A stretch of 64,000 nt of DNA, from the NCBI GenBank assembly GCA_021521415.1, contig JAIQDT010002061.1:62001-126000 (forward strand), read 5' to 3'. Positions 30,923-41,994 of this stretch are shown here, one piece after another. The notes under the pieces are model-generated. The model ran no database searches, had not been told where the DNA came from, and saw only the letters and a list, made by a program, of their open reading frames with translations. Position 1 is the stretch's first letter. Each line of letters starts with the position of its first letter. Origin of the DNA: Bidens hawaiensis (Eukaryota; Streptophyta; Magnoliopsida; Asterales; Asteraceae). Made by a program: the position numbers and the translations under genes.

Positions 30923-32925
30923 TGTCACATCCCCATCTTAGGCCTAGGAGTATGACCAACAGTTGGTACCATAATTGTAAATAAATCAGAGTTGCGTTAG
31001 TTTGCGGAAGACTTATAAAACTTTAAGGATCGAAAGATAACATTTACATATATTCAAAAGTCGGGATTATAAAATACCCGTTAGAGTTGTTTACAAAACA
31101 TTACTTGTTTATATTTACAAACCACCATTTTCATATGTTAAGTTTATACAAAATAAATCCGAGCCATCGGATATTCAAAGCACTTCGTCATTCCTAGTGC
31201 TATCATTGTTCACCTGCAAAATGTAAGAAAATACGTCAGCAACGAATGCTGGTGAACACGCTGACGCAAAATAACTTCTTTTACTTTATTACCCCTCGAG
31301 GCTACGCCTGCCTCGGCCCATCGTGGCTTAGAAATAACAAAGTCAAACAACACATTATAAACTCGAGCCTCTACTCTAGGTCACCCCAGCAAACACCGCA
31401 GCGTTCGACTTAGTTAAGTACCCGTAAATATACACAACGGTCGTACTCCCTGCAGGAGAGCATCCTACGACCAAGGGTGGTGCGATGTGCCCATTCATCG
31501 CGTAGTACCACCTATGTAAGGATCCAAACATACGTATACCACAGTCTGAGGGCTAGGTTTATTCCCTTATTTATAACGGTTTTTGGAACACGTAGTTCCT
31601 TGTAAACAATTTCACATAGCATGTTTGATTTATTTGAAAACAAGTTTATAAAAGTTTGGGGGCGTATTCACATTTTCGCTTTAGGATCGGCTTCACTCAC
31701 CGTCCAAGGGTCTTTCCCTTGCTATCTCGCACCTATAGTACGAGTATAACCATTTGTTAGTCGGATATACAATCCGGCTTAAGACCTTTAGTCTTATTTT
31801 ATAACTCAACCTCGATGAACCTTTAGTTCATTCTCTTTTACTTAAAAACCTTTAGTTTAAAAGTAATTATAAACCTTTAGTTTATATTTAAAACCCGACG
31901 TTTCTTCTTCTCAAAGAAACATATTCTTTTTCTTTTATTATTTAAGAATACTCATTTATTCATTAAATAATATTTTCATAACAAAGAGCATACATATATA
32001 CTTACACACATATATACGTATCAGTATTCAATATCTTATCTTTCATTTATTTCTTTGTTATGTTTATTTTTCTTTTATCGAGGTATCGAGTATAACCTCG
32101 ACTTAAGGCTTAAGCCTTGAATATAATATTGTATAATATTGTTTTGTCGTTACGCCTAACCTTATTGACGTATTGGAAACCTTAGGAATTTGAGCAGCAC
32201 TCCGACGCCGCTTGATCTCCTTGATCGTCAAATGATAATGCCATTTTCAACACTCGTCGACACGCTTCACGAGATTCATCACCTTGATAACAAACACTTT
32301 CTTGGTATGTATGTGGGTGGAGGGTGGCACAAACTTCGAGGAAACGTCGGTTCACAAACGAAGGATCGTGGCACGCTTATCGAGGTAAAACGAAGGTATG
32401 GTTTATATTATCTAGAGAGAGAGTAGAGAGAAGTGAGAGCTGTGTTTTGGGATGGATTGAATGAGACCCCATGGCTGCTATTTATAGAAGAAAAATTGGC
32501 TCCCATCGCGGTACGCGATGGGCTCCTGGGCACCCGTCGCATACCGAGACGTAGCCCTGCTCAGTCACATAGTAGGTCTGCCACGTGTCGCATGTGGCAG
32601 ACATTGCGCTACGTGGCGACACGTGGTAGCAGGTGGTGCTACCATGTGCCACGTGGCACACGTGTCAAAATGTGCCAGGCTACATCATCGCGGTACGCGA
32701 TGACGTAGGCTCAACGGCGATCGCGTATCGCTGTTGACATCTTCCAGAAGCTTTAACCAAGACCCATCGCGGTACGCGATGGGCTTATCTTTTTTCCGGT
32801 CGCGTACCGCGATAGAACAAGAAAACAGATTTTCATTTTAAACCCTAAGGTTTGGAATTTTGCATTTTCAGTCCCTTAACTTTGGAAAGTTGACATTTTG
32901 AACTCGAAATTTTCTCAATGTTACA
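30923..32925 (-). mobile_element. Solo LTR, family B copy 2
   Basis: A complete 2003-bp LTR, TGTCACATCC...GTTACA on plus, is flanked by a perfect CTTGT duplication (30918-30922, 32926-32930). It is homologous over its length to 15835-20561 minus the nested insert. The minus-strand TATAAATAG is at 32478-32486. It sits inside the copia mosaic and so is younger than it. Confidence 0.9.
32500..32815 (-). promoter_or_regulatory. G-box and palindrome cluster in family B U3, copy 2
   Basis: Four CACGTG cores (32582, 32620, 32650, 32659) and three exact copies of CATCGCGGTACGCGATG (32504-32520, 32686-32702, 32765-32781) lie upstream of the minus-strand TATA. Further imperfect relatives such as TCGCGTACCGCGA are present. 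Confidence 0.75.
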
Positions 32926-32930
32926 CTTGT

Positions 32931-33857
32931 CTCCAAACTTGTCTTGTTCACATGTCTGATTCGAACCATGATCTTGACCTTCTCAGTTTTCACAACCATC
33001 TTAGCCTTGATCTCCCCGAAACTCATCTTGATCCATGAGTCATGACTGTTCTTTCGGCTCTCCCGAACTCGACTACCTCCATGACCTTGTTCCCGACCAT
33101 TCCCGCGGTCGTATGAACTCGCATGACCACTCCTTTGGCTGCAATCCCGGTCATCTAATCGAGCGAACATTAGTTTTCTTGATCTTCTTAGTGAGCACCT
33201 GGTTCGATCCGACAAATCAAACCCTTAGGTCAGAACATAACTCGTTCAACCAGTAAAGATACAAACATTGAATTGAACCTACTTGTCCAACTCAAATAAA
33301 AACCAAGCAACAATGATCAAACCAACTTGTTTGATCAATAAACAAAGAACTCAATCAAGAAAGGAAAAATAAACCCACTAGTGACTTTCTTCGTTTCTTC
33401 TAATTCCTCCTGTCACCAACTGTGCTTCGAACAAATTATTTTGTTTTTTTTTTCTTAACTTTTCTTTTTCTCTTCCGGAACCTACTGTTCACCTTTTGAA
33501 TTTTGTGACATGCCCTTTAATTGTCAAGAAAACAACCCTTAAAGTTAACCCCTTTACGTAATCACAATCCACACATTATGAAAACTGATATACGATTCGT
33601 ACGCAACCGGAATTCCCCGATCAGGCAGAGCCTACTGCCACCACAAACGGATTGTTCACCGTAGCCAATAACCAGCCACGCCTCGAAGGAAACCGACTTG
33701 TTTCCTAATTGTCGCCGCACAAAAAATCTACTCGCTGCACCGTTGTAACTATACCACACCGCTACTCCAACGTATCAGTACGAACCCAACTCGGTTCCGC
33801 GATTGATAGCTCCTCTCAAGCCACCGATCACCGCTAACCGATTATCGATTTCTTGAA
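32931..33857 (-). mobile_element. Degenerate copia internal sequence
   Basis: The region between the solo LTR and the right-hand primer site should be copia leader and gag. Only short minus-strand frames are seen (one to about 33215, Arg/Lys/Gly-rich), none with a motif I can name. Confidence 0.4.
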
Positions 33858-33875
33858 CTTGGCTCTGATACAAAT

Positions 33876-34070
33876 TGAAGACAATAAGATTTCTATCTAA
33901 ACATTTATTGTATTGATTGATAAGTTGTGTATACTTGATTACAAATAAACCTTATTTATAACCATACAATTATTTGTTAGACAAAAATAGGAGAAAAACT
34001 AACTCAAAAACTCCCTAGGTTTGTAAGTACGGCAACTAGATCCCCGCACTTACGCAAGATTACACTAACA
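33876..34070 (-). mobile_element. Copia LTR, right (5' LTR in element orientation)
   Basis: 195 bp, next to the initiator-Met-type primer site (33858-33870). By eye it is about 90% identical to the left LTR outside the indel. Confidence 0.7.
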
Positions 34071-35973
34071 TCAAGCTTGTGATTTCTGGTGAATATCTTT
34101 CGTGAACTAAATTTGTTCGTGCCTTAATTGTAACCTGCAATAACAATCACAAGTATATAAGAAGCTAAACTCAAAACCTAAAACAATTGGATAGAAACAA
34201 ACCAGAAATAATTTAGGAAGAAAAGAGAGACGCGGGTGCAGAGTGAGATTCGAAATCGGTCAGCCGGTGTAAACAGACTTAAATAAACCCAGAATAACCA
34301 TGACACCACAAACATATAAGTTGATTGATATCATCAATATGTACTATATGCAAAATAATCTACTAACATGTATGCGGCGACAAACTTGTCAAATATACTA
34401 ATTAGTAATAGTAATGTTCATAATTCAGTATCCTTTTAAGTGAGCCTAGACAAAATCATGAACATCTAATATATAGATGGTTTGACTTGGGTAAAAAAAG
34501 AATGATACATTTGGTTTTGTGATAATTAAGGTAAACAAACTAAAATGATTTGTTGTCAAGGTCGGTATATTCTTTAGTTTCTTACCTGGTGTGCGGTTTG
34601 GGCGGGCATGTGTGTGTGTGTTTTGATTGTATATTTCGCTGCGGATTAAGGATGGGATGATCTTTGTTGAACCGTTTCAAAAAAAAATATGGTCTTCTTG
34701 TCTTGGTGTGGGCGTGCTTTGGTTTGCTGCAGATTTAAGATGGGATGGTGTGTGTTTGGTGTGAGTTTGATCATGCAAGATTAGTGTGTTAAGGTAAATT
34801 TAAATCCGCATTCCGCAACTACCGCAAGGGGGGGAATAGTTAGCATTCACGTATGTATTCAGTTCGTGTTGTGTGAGCATTCATTTGAAATTCGAAAGAT
34901 AAGATAAATCACCATAAAGAAGATACCTAAAAGGAGGCAGCCTTGACCACCAGTGGGTTGGGCCTCTATCTTGCTGTGGGTGGGTATGTGTGAGCTCGGT
35001 GTGTGTTTCGGTCCAATTCAGATCAGTGTGCATCTCGCATGTAACTGTCAAGTACTCAAGTGTCAACTGTGTGTTGTTCTGCTGAAATAATTCTATCTTG
35101 TGTAGTTCGTGTGGACCCCGACATAATCTGACATCACGTTATGAGCTGAAATAAGCTAACCATGATATTAGCCTGGTGTTCCTGTTAAAACCATTAGGAG
35201 ACTTCAGAATTCAACACCTTGCTTATGCTGCCTCTGTACTATTTTTGGTTGTTATGAAAGTTCGTTTACGCTAGTATAAATATAAAAACTGGGTTATGTT
35301 AGTTAACTAAGATTAAAAGAGTTAGAATGAGTCCAGTTGGTCAAAATTAAGCATAGGGTCCGCATCGCTTATAAAATATTTGATGACTTAAAATGACCTA
35401 AATGCGCAAACACAACACCAACGGCCATCAGATGAAACACTGCTGAAATTATTAATGTTAGGTTTTAAAGACACCGCCACCGGCACCACCACTTTGATCA
35501 CATCCACCAACGCCTGCGGTATGGTTTCCGCCGTTGCCACTTGCTGTAGCTCGTAGTTGTCACAAAATGAATATAACCGGTAAAAATGCATTGATATGTT
35601 TCTTTCTTTCTTTTCTAAAGCGACGAATTCCAACTCAATCTAATTTTGGTTCTATTAACTTTTGACCCAAAGAGATGTGACACAATTTTAAGCCGGCTCA
35701 TTCTAACTTGAACTCAATATCTCTTTAACTAATTTTAACCATAGATGCTTTTATAACTCTTGGCTTATTATATACTTATTTATTATAAACTAGTAATCAT
35801 CCCTATATTACGGGGTTGTTTTATATTATTCGTTTATAATATTTATATATTTTTTTGGATTTTAATTTTATCTATTGTAAGGAAGTTAATAATATACTTA
35901 GAATTTAGAATTTGATAATGAAAGGATTTCACAAATAAATGAGATATTATAACACGGTTTAAAAGTTATTTGA
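34071..35973. other. Intergenic DNA, nothing recognised
   Basis: AT-rich with a few TG-rich stretches (about 34600-34760). No coding region or element ends are supported. Confidence 0.5.
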
Positions 35974-35981
35974 GTTTCGGG

Positions 35982-36828
35982 TTGGGATGAACTTTTTTTC
36001 CCGAATACCCGTACATGTACCCGTTAAGTACCCGTACATGTACCCATATGTGTCTATTGGGTACGTGTATGGGTACCCAAGTTTACTGATTTTAGGTACG
36101 AGTACTTTCAGCTATAGGTACCGGTACAGGTATTTGTATTACCGGTACTAGTACATGTTTAGAATATGTAAGGGCTTTTATTAGGTTTCCAACACTCACG
36201 ACTTAACTTTTAAGCGGGATTTTCAAAACCTAATATATATCAGCTGAAGTGGTTCCTTCTTGATCTATATGTGTATATTCATATATTGTGTATTAATATA
36301 TATATATATTTATTTCACGTATGTGTAATTGTGTATATCATTAAATAACATTTATTAACTTTCTGTTTTGTTCTTCTATAGAAATCGAGGAGACAATAAA
36401 CAAAGAAAACGGAAAGGGAAAATGAAAAGCTGACTAGCGAAGATTAAACGAATCATAACTTTCTTTGTATAAGTTAATTTTGGTTTAAGCATTATGATAA
36501 AATTTTTTTTGGGAGACTTTGTATATTTTGAAATTCATTACTTGATTATGAATGGATTTTATGTTATGGTTTATTTCATTTTTAGTGTTAGTATTATGTT
36601 TTATAGTTTTGGTATTATAGATAATTGTTCGTCGGTACTATACGGGGCCTATACCAAGTTTAGTGGAAAATTTTCTTTAAAAAGGAACAAAGTGGTACCA
36701 AAGCGACAATCGTACCCGAGAGTACATGTACTCGCACCATACGAGTACATGTACCCGATTTTTGAATTCAGGTACATGTACTTTCGGGTGTAGGTACGGA
36801 TACATGTACGGTACCGATCTCATCCCTA
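35982..36828. mobile_element. Non-autonomous hAT element, GTACC-rich family, copy 1
   Basis: The ends TTGGGATGA and TCATCCCTA match the family ends TAGGGATGAG/CTCATCCCTA. Flanks GTTTCGGG and GTTTGGTG match at 6 of 8 bases, so this is an older copy. Arrays of GTACCCGTACATGTACC-type words lie just inside both ends. No transposase is present. Confidence 0.68.
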
Positions 36829-37126
36829 GTTTGGTGACACCCATTGCCCGCTTATTTTTTTTACTATAAAATTGTTTCTTAGTTATAAATAGTATTTTTA
36901 AAAAAACAAAATCGGATACTAAAATTTTAGTATATCCCTAATTTCTAGAATTTTCATATAAAATATATGGTGAGATTGATTTTTAATTTAATGAGATGTT
37001 ATAACCCATTTAAATTATATATGTGTTTGATGATACCCATAAACGTGAATTTAGATCAAATGTATGAGAAGCCTCAATTTACAAATAAAATAATCTAGTA
37101 GCTTAAAAAAATGTAGAGATTTTCGT

Positions 37127-37127
37127 T

Positions 37128-37168
<41 letters not shown>
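37127..37168. repeat. (TA)n microsatellite
   Basis: An almost pure TA run of about 40 bases. Confidence 0.85.
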
Positions 37169-37170
<2 letters not shown>

Positions 37171-37738
37171 ATTAAGATTCATTAACATTTTAAGCACATA
37201 AAAAGCACATCTAATTATTAAATTTCGTTACGTTTTTAAATACAACTTACATGACGTTTAATTTGCTTTTGTGAATTTGTACTACATGAAAGAGCAAGTG
37301 GACGAGTGGAGGTTAGACAACCTTCTATTTGTGTCCAATAATTGGAAAAGCAAAAGGACAACGAAAAATAAAAAAATAAAAAGTAAAAAAGAAAGAGAAA
37401 GAGTTGGTGGTGGCGGCGTACGAGGGTGGTACTTTGGACGGTACGATGTCTGCTTACGGCTTATGTTAGCTGGAATCAGGGTCTAGAGAATAAAGGTAGT
37501 GTATGTGTCCATTGTTTCTTTTTCACAAAAGTAGCTTATTCATTTTAATAAATCTTTCAAATATTTTCTAGGTATAACGGCATCCGGTAAACTTTTAAAA
37601 TATTCACAAACTTGTCTTGTTATGTGACTAATAAAATTTAAACATTTTTTTTGTTTAATTTCGCAAAGCCTTTTTACAATTTTACATCATCATTCGTCAC
37701 TCACTTTTATACTTGTTTCTTGTAACTAATAACTTTTT
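37169..37738. other. Intergenic DNA, nothing recognised
   Basis: A plus-strand frame at 37271-37486 has a Lys-rich low-complexity stretch and no homology I can name, so no gene is called. Confidence 0.45.
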
Positions 37739-37741
37739 TTA

Positions 37742-38082
37742 GGGTGTGTTTGGGATTGCTAATTAAAGTGACTTTTTTTTAAAAGGACTTATTAACTTAT
37801 GAATCTTTTAAAATAAGTTTTTTAAAAAAATGTTTGGATTAACTTATGTGTTAGTGAAAACCAAAATAACTAAAAGAACACTCTTTTTTAAAAGGAGTGT
37901 TATGAGTTTGAGGGTTAGAAGGGTATAATAGGTAAATAGAACCCATTAAGTTAATAAATTATAGATTCCTAACTTTTCAAAACTCCTTTATTTTGTCTTC
38001 TTCATAAATTAAAATCCATAAGACCTTATAGTTTGCCAAACACCTTATTAACTTTTCAATATAAGGAATCCCAAACACCCCC
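37742..38082. mobile_element. Tourist-like (PIF/Harbinger) MITE
   Basis: 341 bp with inverted ends GGGTGTGTTTGGGATT and AATCCCAAACACCCCC, flanked by TTA (37739-37741, 38083-38085). The three-base TWA duplication is that of PIF/Harbinger elements. Confidence 0.72.
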
Positions 38083-38659
38083 TTAGCTTCAAACTAATTT
38101 AATTATTTATATCTTATAAATAGATATAATATACTTAAATTTCCTATAATTAAGGACAAAATAAAATTCTAAACGAAAACATATTAAACATTACATTTAA
38201 ATCTTTTACCTGAGTTATATTTTTCTCCTTATTATCTACATCTTTATCACTATCACTATCAAGTTTCTTGACTTTGATTATTTTTAATGTTGCTAATTGT
38301 TGCCTTCTTATAATGTTCTTTAACTACTTTGTCTTCCACATTACAAACTCTATATCTTCAAATGTAAGGGTCACTATATATGTTTACGTTTTGTAATATG
38401 TTTACTAGTTGATAAGGTCTTTACGGGATTGGCTACAACAAAGCCGAAATCATTTCGGCTTGCGCTTGGTTGTGGTCGGATATGGGTTTTGGCCTTGGGC
38501 CATGTGTTGTTTTTAACCTATATGAGTAGAAGTTGTTTTGATTATTAGGTTAGCAAGCATAATATCGGTTCTTGTGTACCGGACGATTTCATCTAATAAG
38601 TCATGTGCATTGAAGATTAATCTTGTGTTCATCTTTCATCCTGTTGTTCTTGAATCACC

Positions 38660-39012
38660 ACAGTGCATAGATTCAACCTATTTAATGCATTTATTTAAAC
38701 AAGTTAGTAAGGGAGACATGTTGCAATCAAGTTACAATACATTAGTTTTGGTTTTCTACCGATCTTTTGCATATTAATGAAATGTTAAAATTAAACATTA
38801 GAACATTAGAACTGTCCTCGACTCATTGACAGTTTAATGAGTTTCAAGTTGGCACGTTGAATATTTCAAAACTAATCACACCCAATTATAGTTATGTGTG
38901 CCATAAATGTCAATCAATAACCCTTAAAACTAAAAATGCGTTCAACCTATTTAATGTATTTAGTTAAATGAACTAATAGGGGAGACATGTTGTAATCACG
39001 TTATAACAGACT
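38660..39012. repeat. Pair of diverged 75-bp direct repeats
   Basis: TTCAACCTATTTAATGCATT...GGGAGACATGTTGCAATCA at about 38669-38741 recurs with changes at about 38942-39000. The surrounding 350 bases have no gene. Confidence 0.55.
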
Positions 39013-39018
39013 AAAGAT

Positions 39019-39034
39019 CCCCCCCCCCCCCCCC
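39019..39034. repeat. Poly-C tract of 16
   Basis: An uninterrupted run of 16 C. A second run of 12 C lies at 58232-58243. Confidence 0.85.
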
Positions 39035-39784
39035 TTCTCCAACAAAAAAAAGCATCTAATGGTCGTAATTTGTTAATGAAGGTTGTCTCTCATCAAAATG
39101 ATGAGACTTCAAACTTTAGAAACGTAATTCAAAAATAAAAAGCAAATTAAATGTCATTTTAACTTACTGCCATAATTAATATATTTATTTCTCTGTGTTT
39201 TAATAGTTTCAATATTTATAATATTTGAACTCTTTTTAAAAGCTTATGTATAAATATACATTTTATAAATATTACTTAATGGGCCTTCCATTGTGGATGG
39301 TCTAAAAGACTAAAGCCTGTGCAATGGATGAAATCTTGGACCCCTCCACGTCACTCGTATCTAGGGGTTAAAACGCCTTGAACTAAGGGTGTCTTAAATG
39401 TTGGATTGACTTATACAAAATAGTTCTTAAACTTCAAATTTTAAATCTTAACATCAACAAATTTCTCACGAGCCAAATGTTGCTATATATATTTATTATA
39501 TTTTTTTGTCTGTGATTTGTCTGTCATTCAGCAATCCCAAAGTTGCTTTTTATTTGATCAAATAATAAATAAACTAAGGAAAAAAGAATTTTTTTTCGCT
39601 CCATAACATAAATAGAAATATTGTTAAGAGACATCTGGTGTGAAAAAAGTTTGTGACGCTGAACTGGACTTCCAAAATAAGAAAATAGGAAATACGTTTT
39701 TATCATATTACTCTCTCGATACATAAGCTAATGTTGTGAAAACAAAAATTTTTTTTTATATCGAATTCAAAGTGCCATGCTATT

Positions 39785-40490
39785 AAATCTAGGGTAGGGT
39801 GACGAACATGGCGAAAGAGGACTGTCTATCCAAAGCCCTTCTCTTCTTCACTCAAAGGGGCAATGCACCAGCCAGCCAGTGTGGTGGCGAACACGCTGTG
39901 CTGTAAGCTAAGCAGTTCACCTTGTAGACGGAGGAGAGAAAGAAAGTGTGCCGTGCTTGATTCATAAGATTCTAAAGTAGACCCCGTATATTATTTCACT
40001 TAGCCTGCCTCTCCCATGACTTTCCGTACCAACCAACCCGGAGCTGTCCTCGCAAGTCTCTCTGCATTTTGGAAGCAGTGCATGCAGAAAAATCGAGCAA
40101 TGGATCTTAGAAGAATTCCACTTTTTCGGCACGACTCTTTCTATTTCCGCGCTGACATTTGAGTTGTCTCTCTTCTTTCTTTCAATCGACACACTCGACG
40201 CAGATAACTCCAAGGGCCCCCTAGCTGAATAGACGTAAGAAAGCTACCTGAAAAAAGGCAAGGTGCACCTTGGATTGAACTCGACGAATTGCGTTTTGCC
40301 AGATATCTTTTTTTGTAGAAAGATTCCCCTTTGGTAATTCAAAATAAAAAAATCTAAACGAAATACTAAATAAAGGCGCATACGTGGGAAGGGCCTTACT
40401 ACTTCTTCATTCAGGGGGGGATACCAGCCTCATTACTTCCCACTGGGCGAGAGGTGCACCTAACCCACCTACCCACTCATTAATCACGGT
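39785..40490. other. Probable mitochondrial DNA insertion (NUMT)
   Basis: About 700 bases have balanced composition, in sharp contrast with AT-rich surroundings. The style is that of plant mitochondrial intergenic DNA (for example CCGTGCTTGATTCATAAG at 39952-39969). No long reading frame is kept. The assignment rests on composition and remembered style only, and the ends are approximate. Confidence 0.45.
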
Positions 40491-40542
40491 GTTCAACTGA
40501 CTTGCACTGATGGACCCCTTTTGTAATGGAATTTATAATTTC

Positions 40543-41034
40543 AGGGTTAGGCTAAACGTACCCTCTTCTCTTGCTATTCATACACCCCTCCTGAACTTTC
40601 ATTTTCCTTTGACATTTGTAATTAGCATGTTAGTCCCTCTTATTTTATTTTATAATTCTCTCAAATTACCAAAAAAAAACTTTTAAGTTTATTTTTGTTT
40701 TACAGTTTTTTATATATTTTTATTATTGATTTTATTATTTTACTTCTTTAAGATCTTATTAAAAGTTTGTTTTTATTTTTTTCATGTAGGGTTAGGCTAA
40801 ACGTACCCCCCTCTCTTGCTATTCATACACCCCTCCTGAACTTTCATTTCCCTTTGACATTTGTAATTAGCATGTTAGTCCCTCTTATTTTATTTTATAA
40901 TTCTCTCAAATTATAAAAAAAAAAAACTTTTAAGTTTATTTTTGTTTTACAGTTTTTTATATATTTTTATTATTGATTTTATTATTTTACTTCTTTAAGA
41001 TCTTATTAAAAGTTTGTTTTTATTTTTTTCCATG
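40543..41034. repeat. 245-bp tandem duplication inside TIR element
   Basis: Both units begin AGGGTTAGGCTAAACGTACC and run through CATGTT/CATGTA. Unit 2 differs mainly in CCCCC vs CTCTT after the terminus and in the length of an A run. Confidence 0.85.
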
Positions 41035-41614
41035 TTTTAAAAAGTTTTGTATGTTTTATCTAGCTAGTTTTTTATTTATCTTTTATTTTTTTTAAATGTA
41101 TTCAAAACAATTTGATTTTTTTATTAGGTTTGGATACATGAGATTAATGTTATCTGAGAAAAGAGTCAATTTTTATATCAACTTGTATGTTATTAAACCT
41201 TTTTATTTATAAAAAATAATATGATTTTTAATAAAAGAATGTAAACTATTTCTTAATTTAAAAAAAACACTCTACAAAAAGATTAAAAGAAGTATAGAAA
41301 AAAATACATTTTTTTTAAAACAAGAAAAACATCGTTTTTTAGATAAGAAAAAAAAAACATTTTTCTAAGTAAGAAAAATATGTTTTTATTAAAGGCTTTT
41401 AAATTTACATAAAAAGATAAATAGAAAAAAAATTATTAAATAAAAATAGGAAAAAAATGCTTTTATAAAAATAATAATGATAATAAAAGATAACAAAATA
41501 ACAAAATAACAAAAGAAACAACAAAAAGGTCTAAATTGTATTTTAATGTAAAACTTGAGGGAGGGGGTATGTTTAGTAAAAATGAATGAAATGGGGGTAC
41601 GTTTAGCAACACCC
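40543..41614. mobile_element. hAT-like TIR element with internal duplication
   Basis: The ends AGGGTTAGGCTAAACGTACC and GGTACGTTTAGCAACACCC are imperfect inverted repeats. The flanking octamer ATAATTTC is perfect (40535-40542, 41615-41622). The first 245 bases, terminus included, are repeated in tandem (40543-40787 and 40788-41034) with very few differences. The rest is T-rich and A-rich low complexity, with no transposase. Confidence 0.75.
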
Positions 41615-41994
41615 ATAATTTCATTGTACTAAAAGAAATTTAAACAAAACAAGTTGCCACTTCACACACTAAGCCATATACATATAATATTGGATATTAG
41701 GGTATAATAGAGGGTTGAATACTAAGTTATTCAAACATGCAAAATTATTTTATTAAATGTGCATCCCATAATCCCACTAGCTGAAATCACAACACAATCG
41801 ACGATAACGTAATTCGATTAAAAAAATAGATAAAACGTTCTGTAGCATTGAGTTTTAATATAACGAGTGAGTTGATGTTGGGTATCAGGAAGCAATTATG
41901 TTTTAGTAACGAATTCTATAGCAATGAGTTTAATCGAAATCTTAAGTGATACAATAAGATGCTTTACCCAAATACTTTAAAAGAGTATAGTCGT

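Larger units (their letters stand above)
29968..34070 (-). mobile_element. Decayed Ty1/copia mosaic with LTR pair
   Basis: Two related LTRs, 29968-30183 and 33876-34070, lie in minus orientation (TGTTAGTGTAATC starts). A primer-site-like CTTGGCTCTGATA (minus: TATCAGAGCCAAG) lies beside the right LTR (33858-33870) and a purine tract beside the left one (30185-30198). Flanks TCAAT and TCAAG match at 4 of 5 bases. Only an RNase H remnant survives. A second copia-type LTR with its own purine tract (about 30572-30910) and a family B solo LTR are embedded, so the interior is a mosaic of at least two elements. Confidence 0.7.

Noticed and set aside
29353..35375. Short direct repeat GTCCGCATCGCTTAT-like flanking the copia mosaic
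   Set aside because: It is imperfect, does not touch the element ends, and is better explained by chance or an older repeat.
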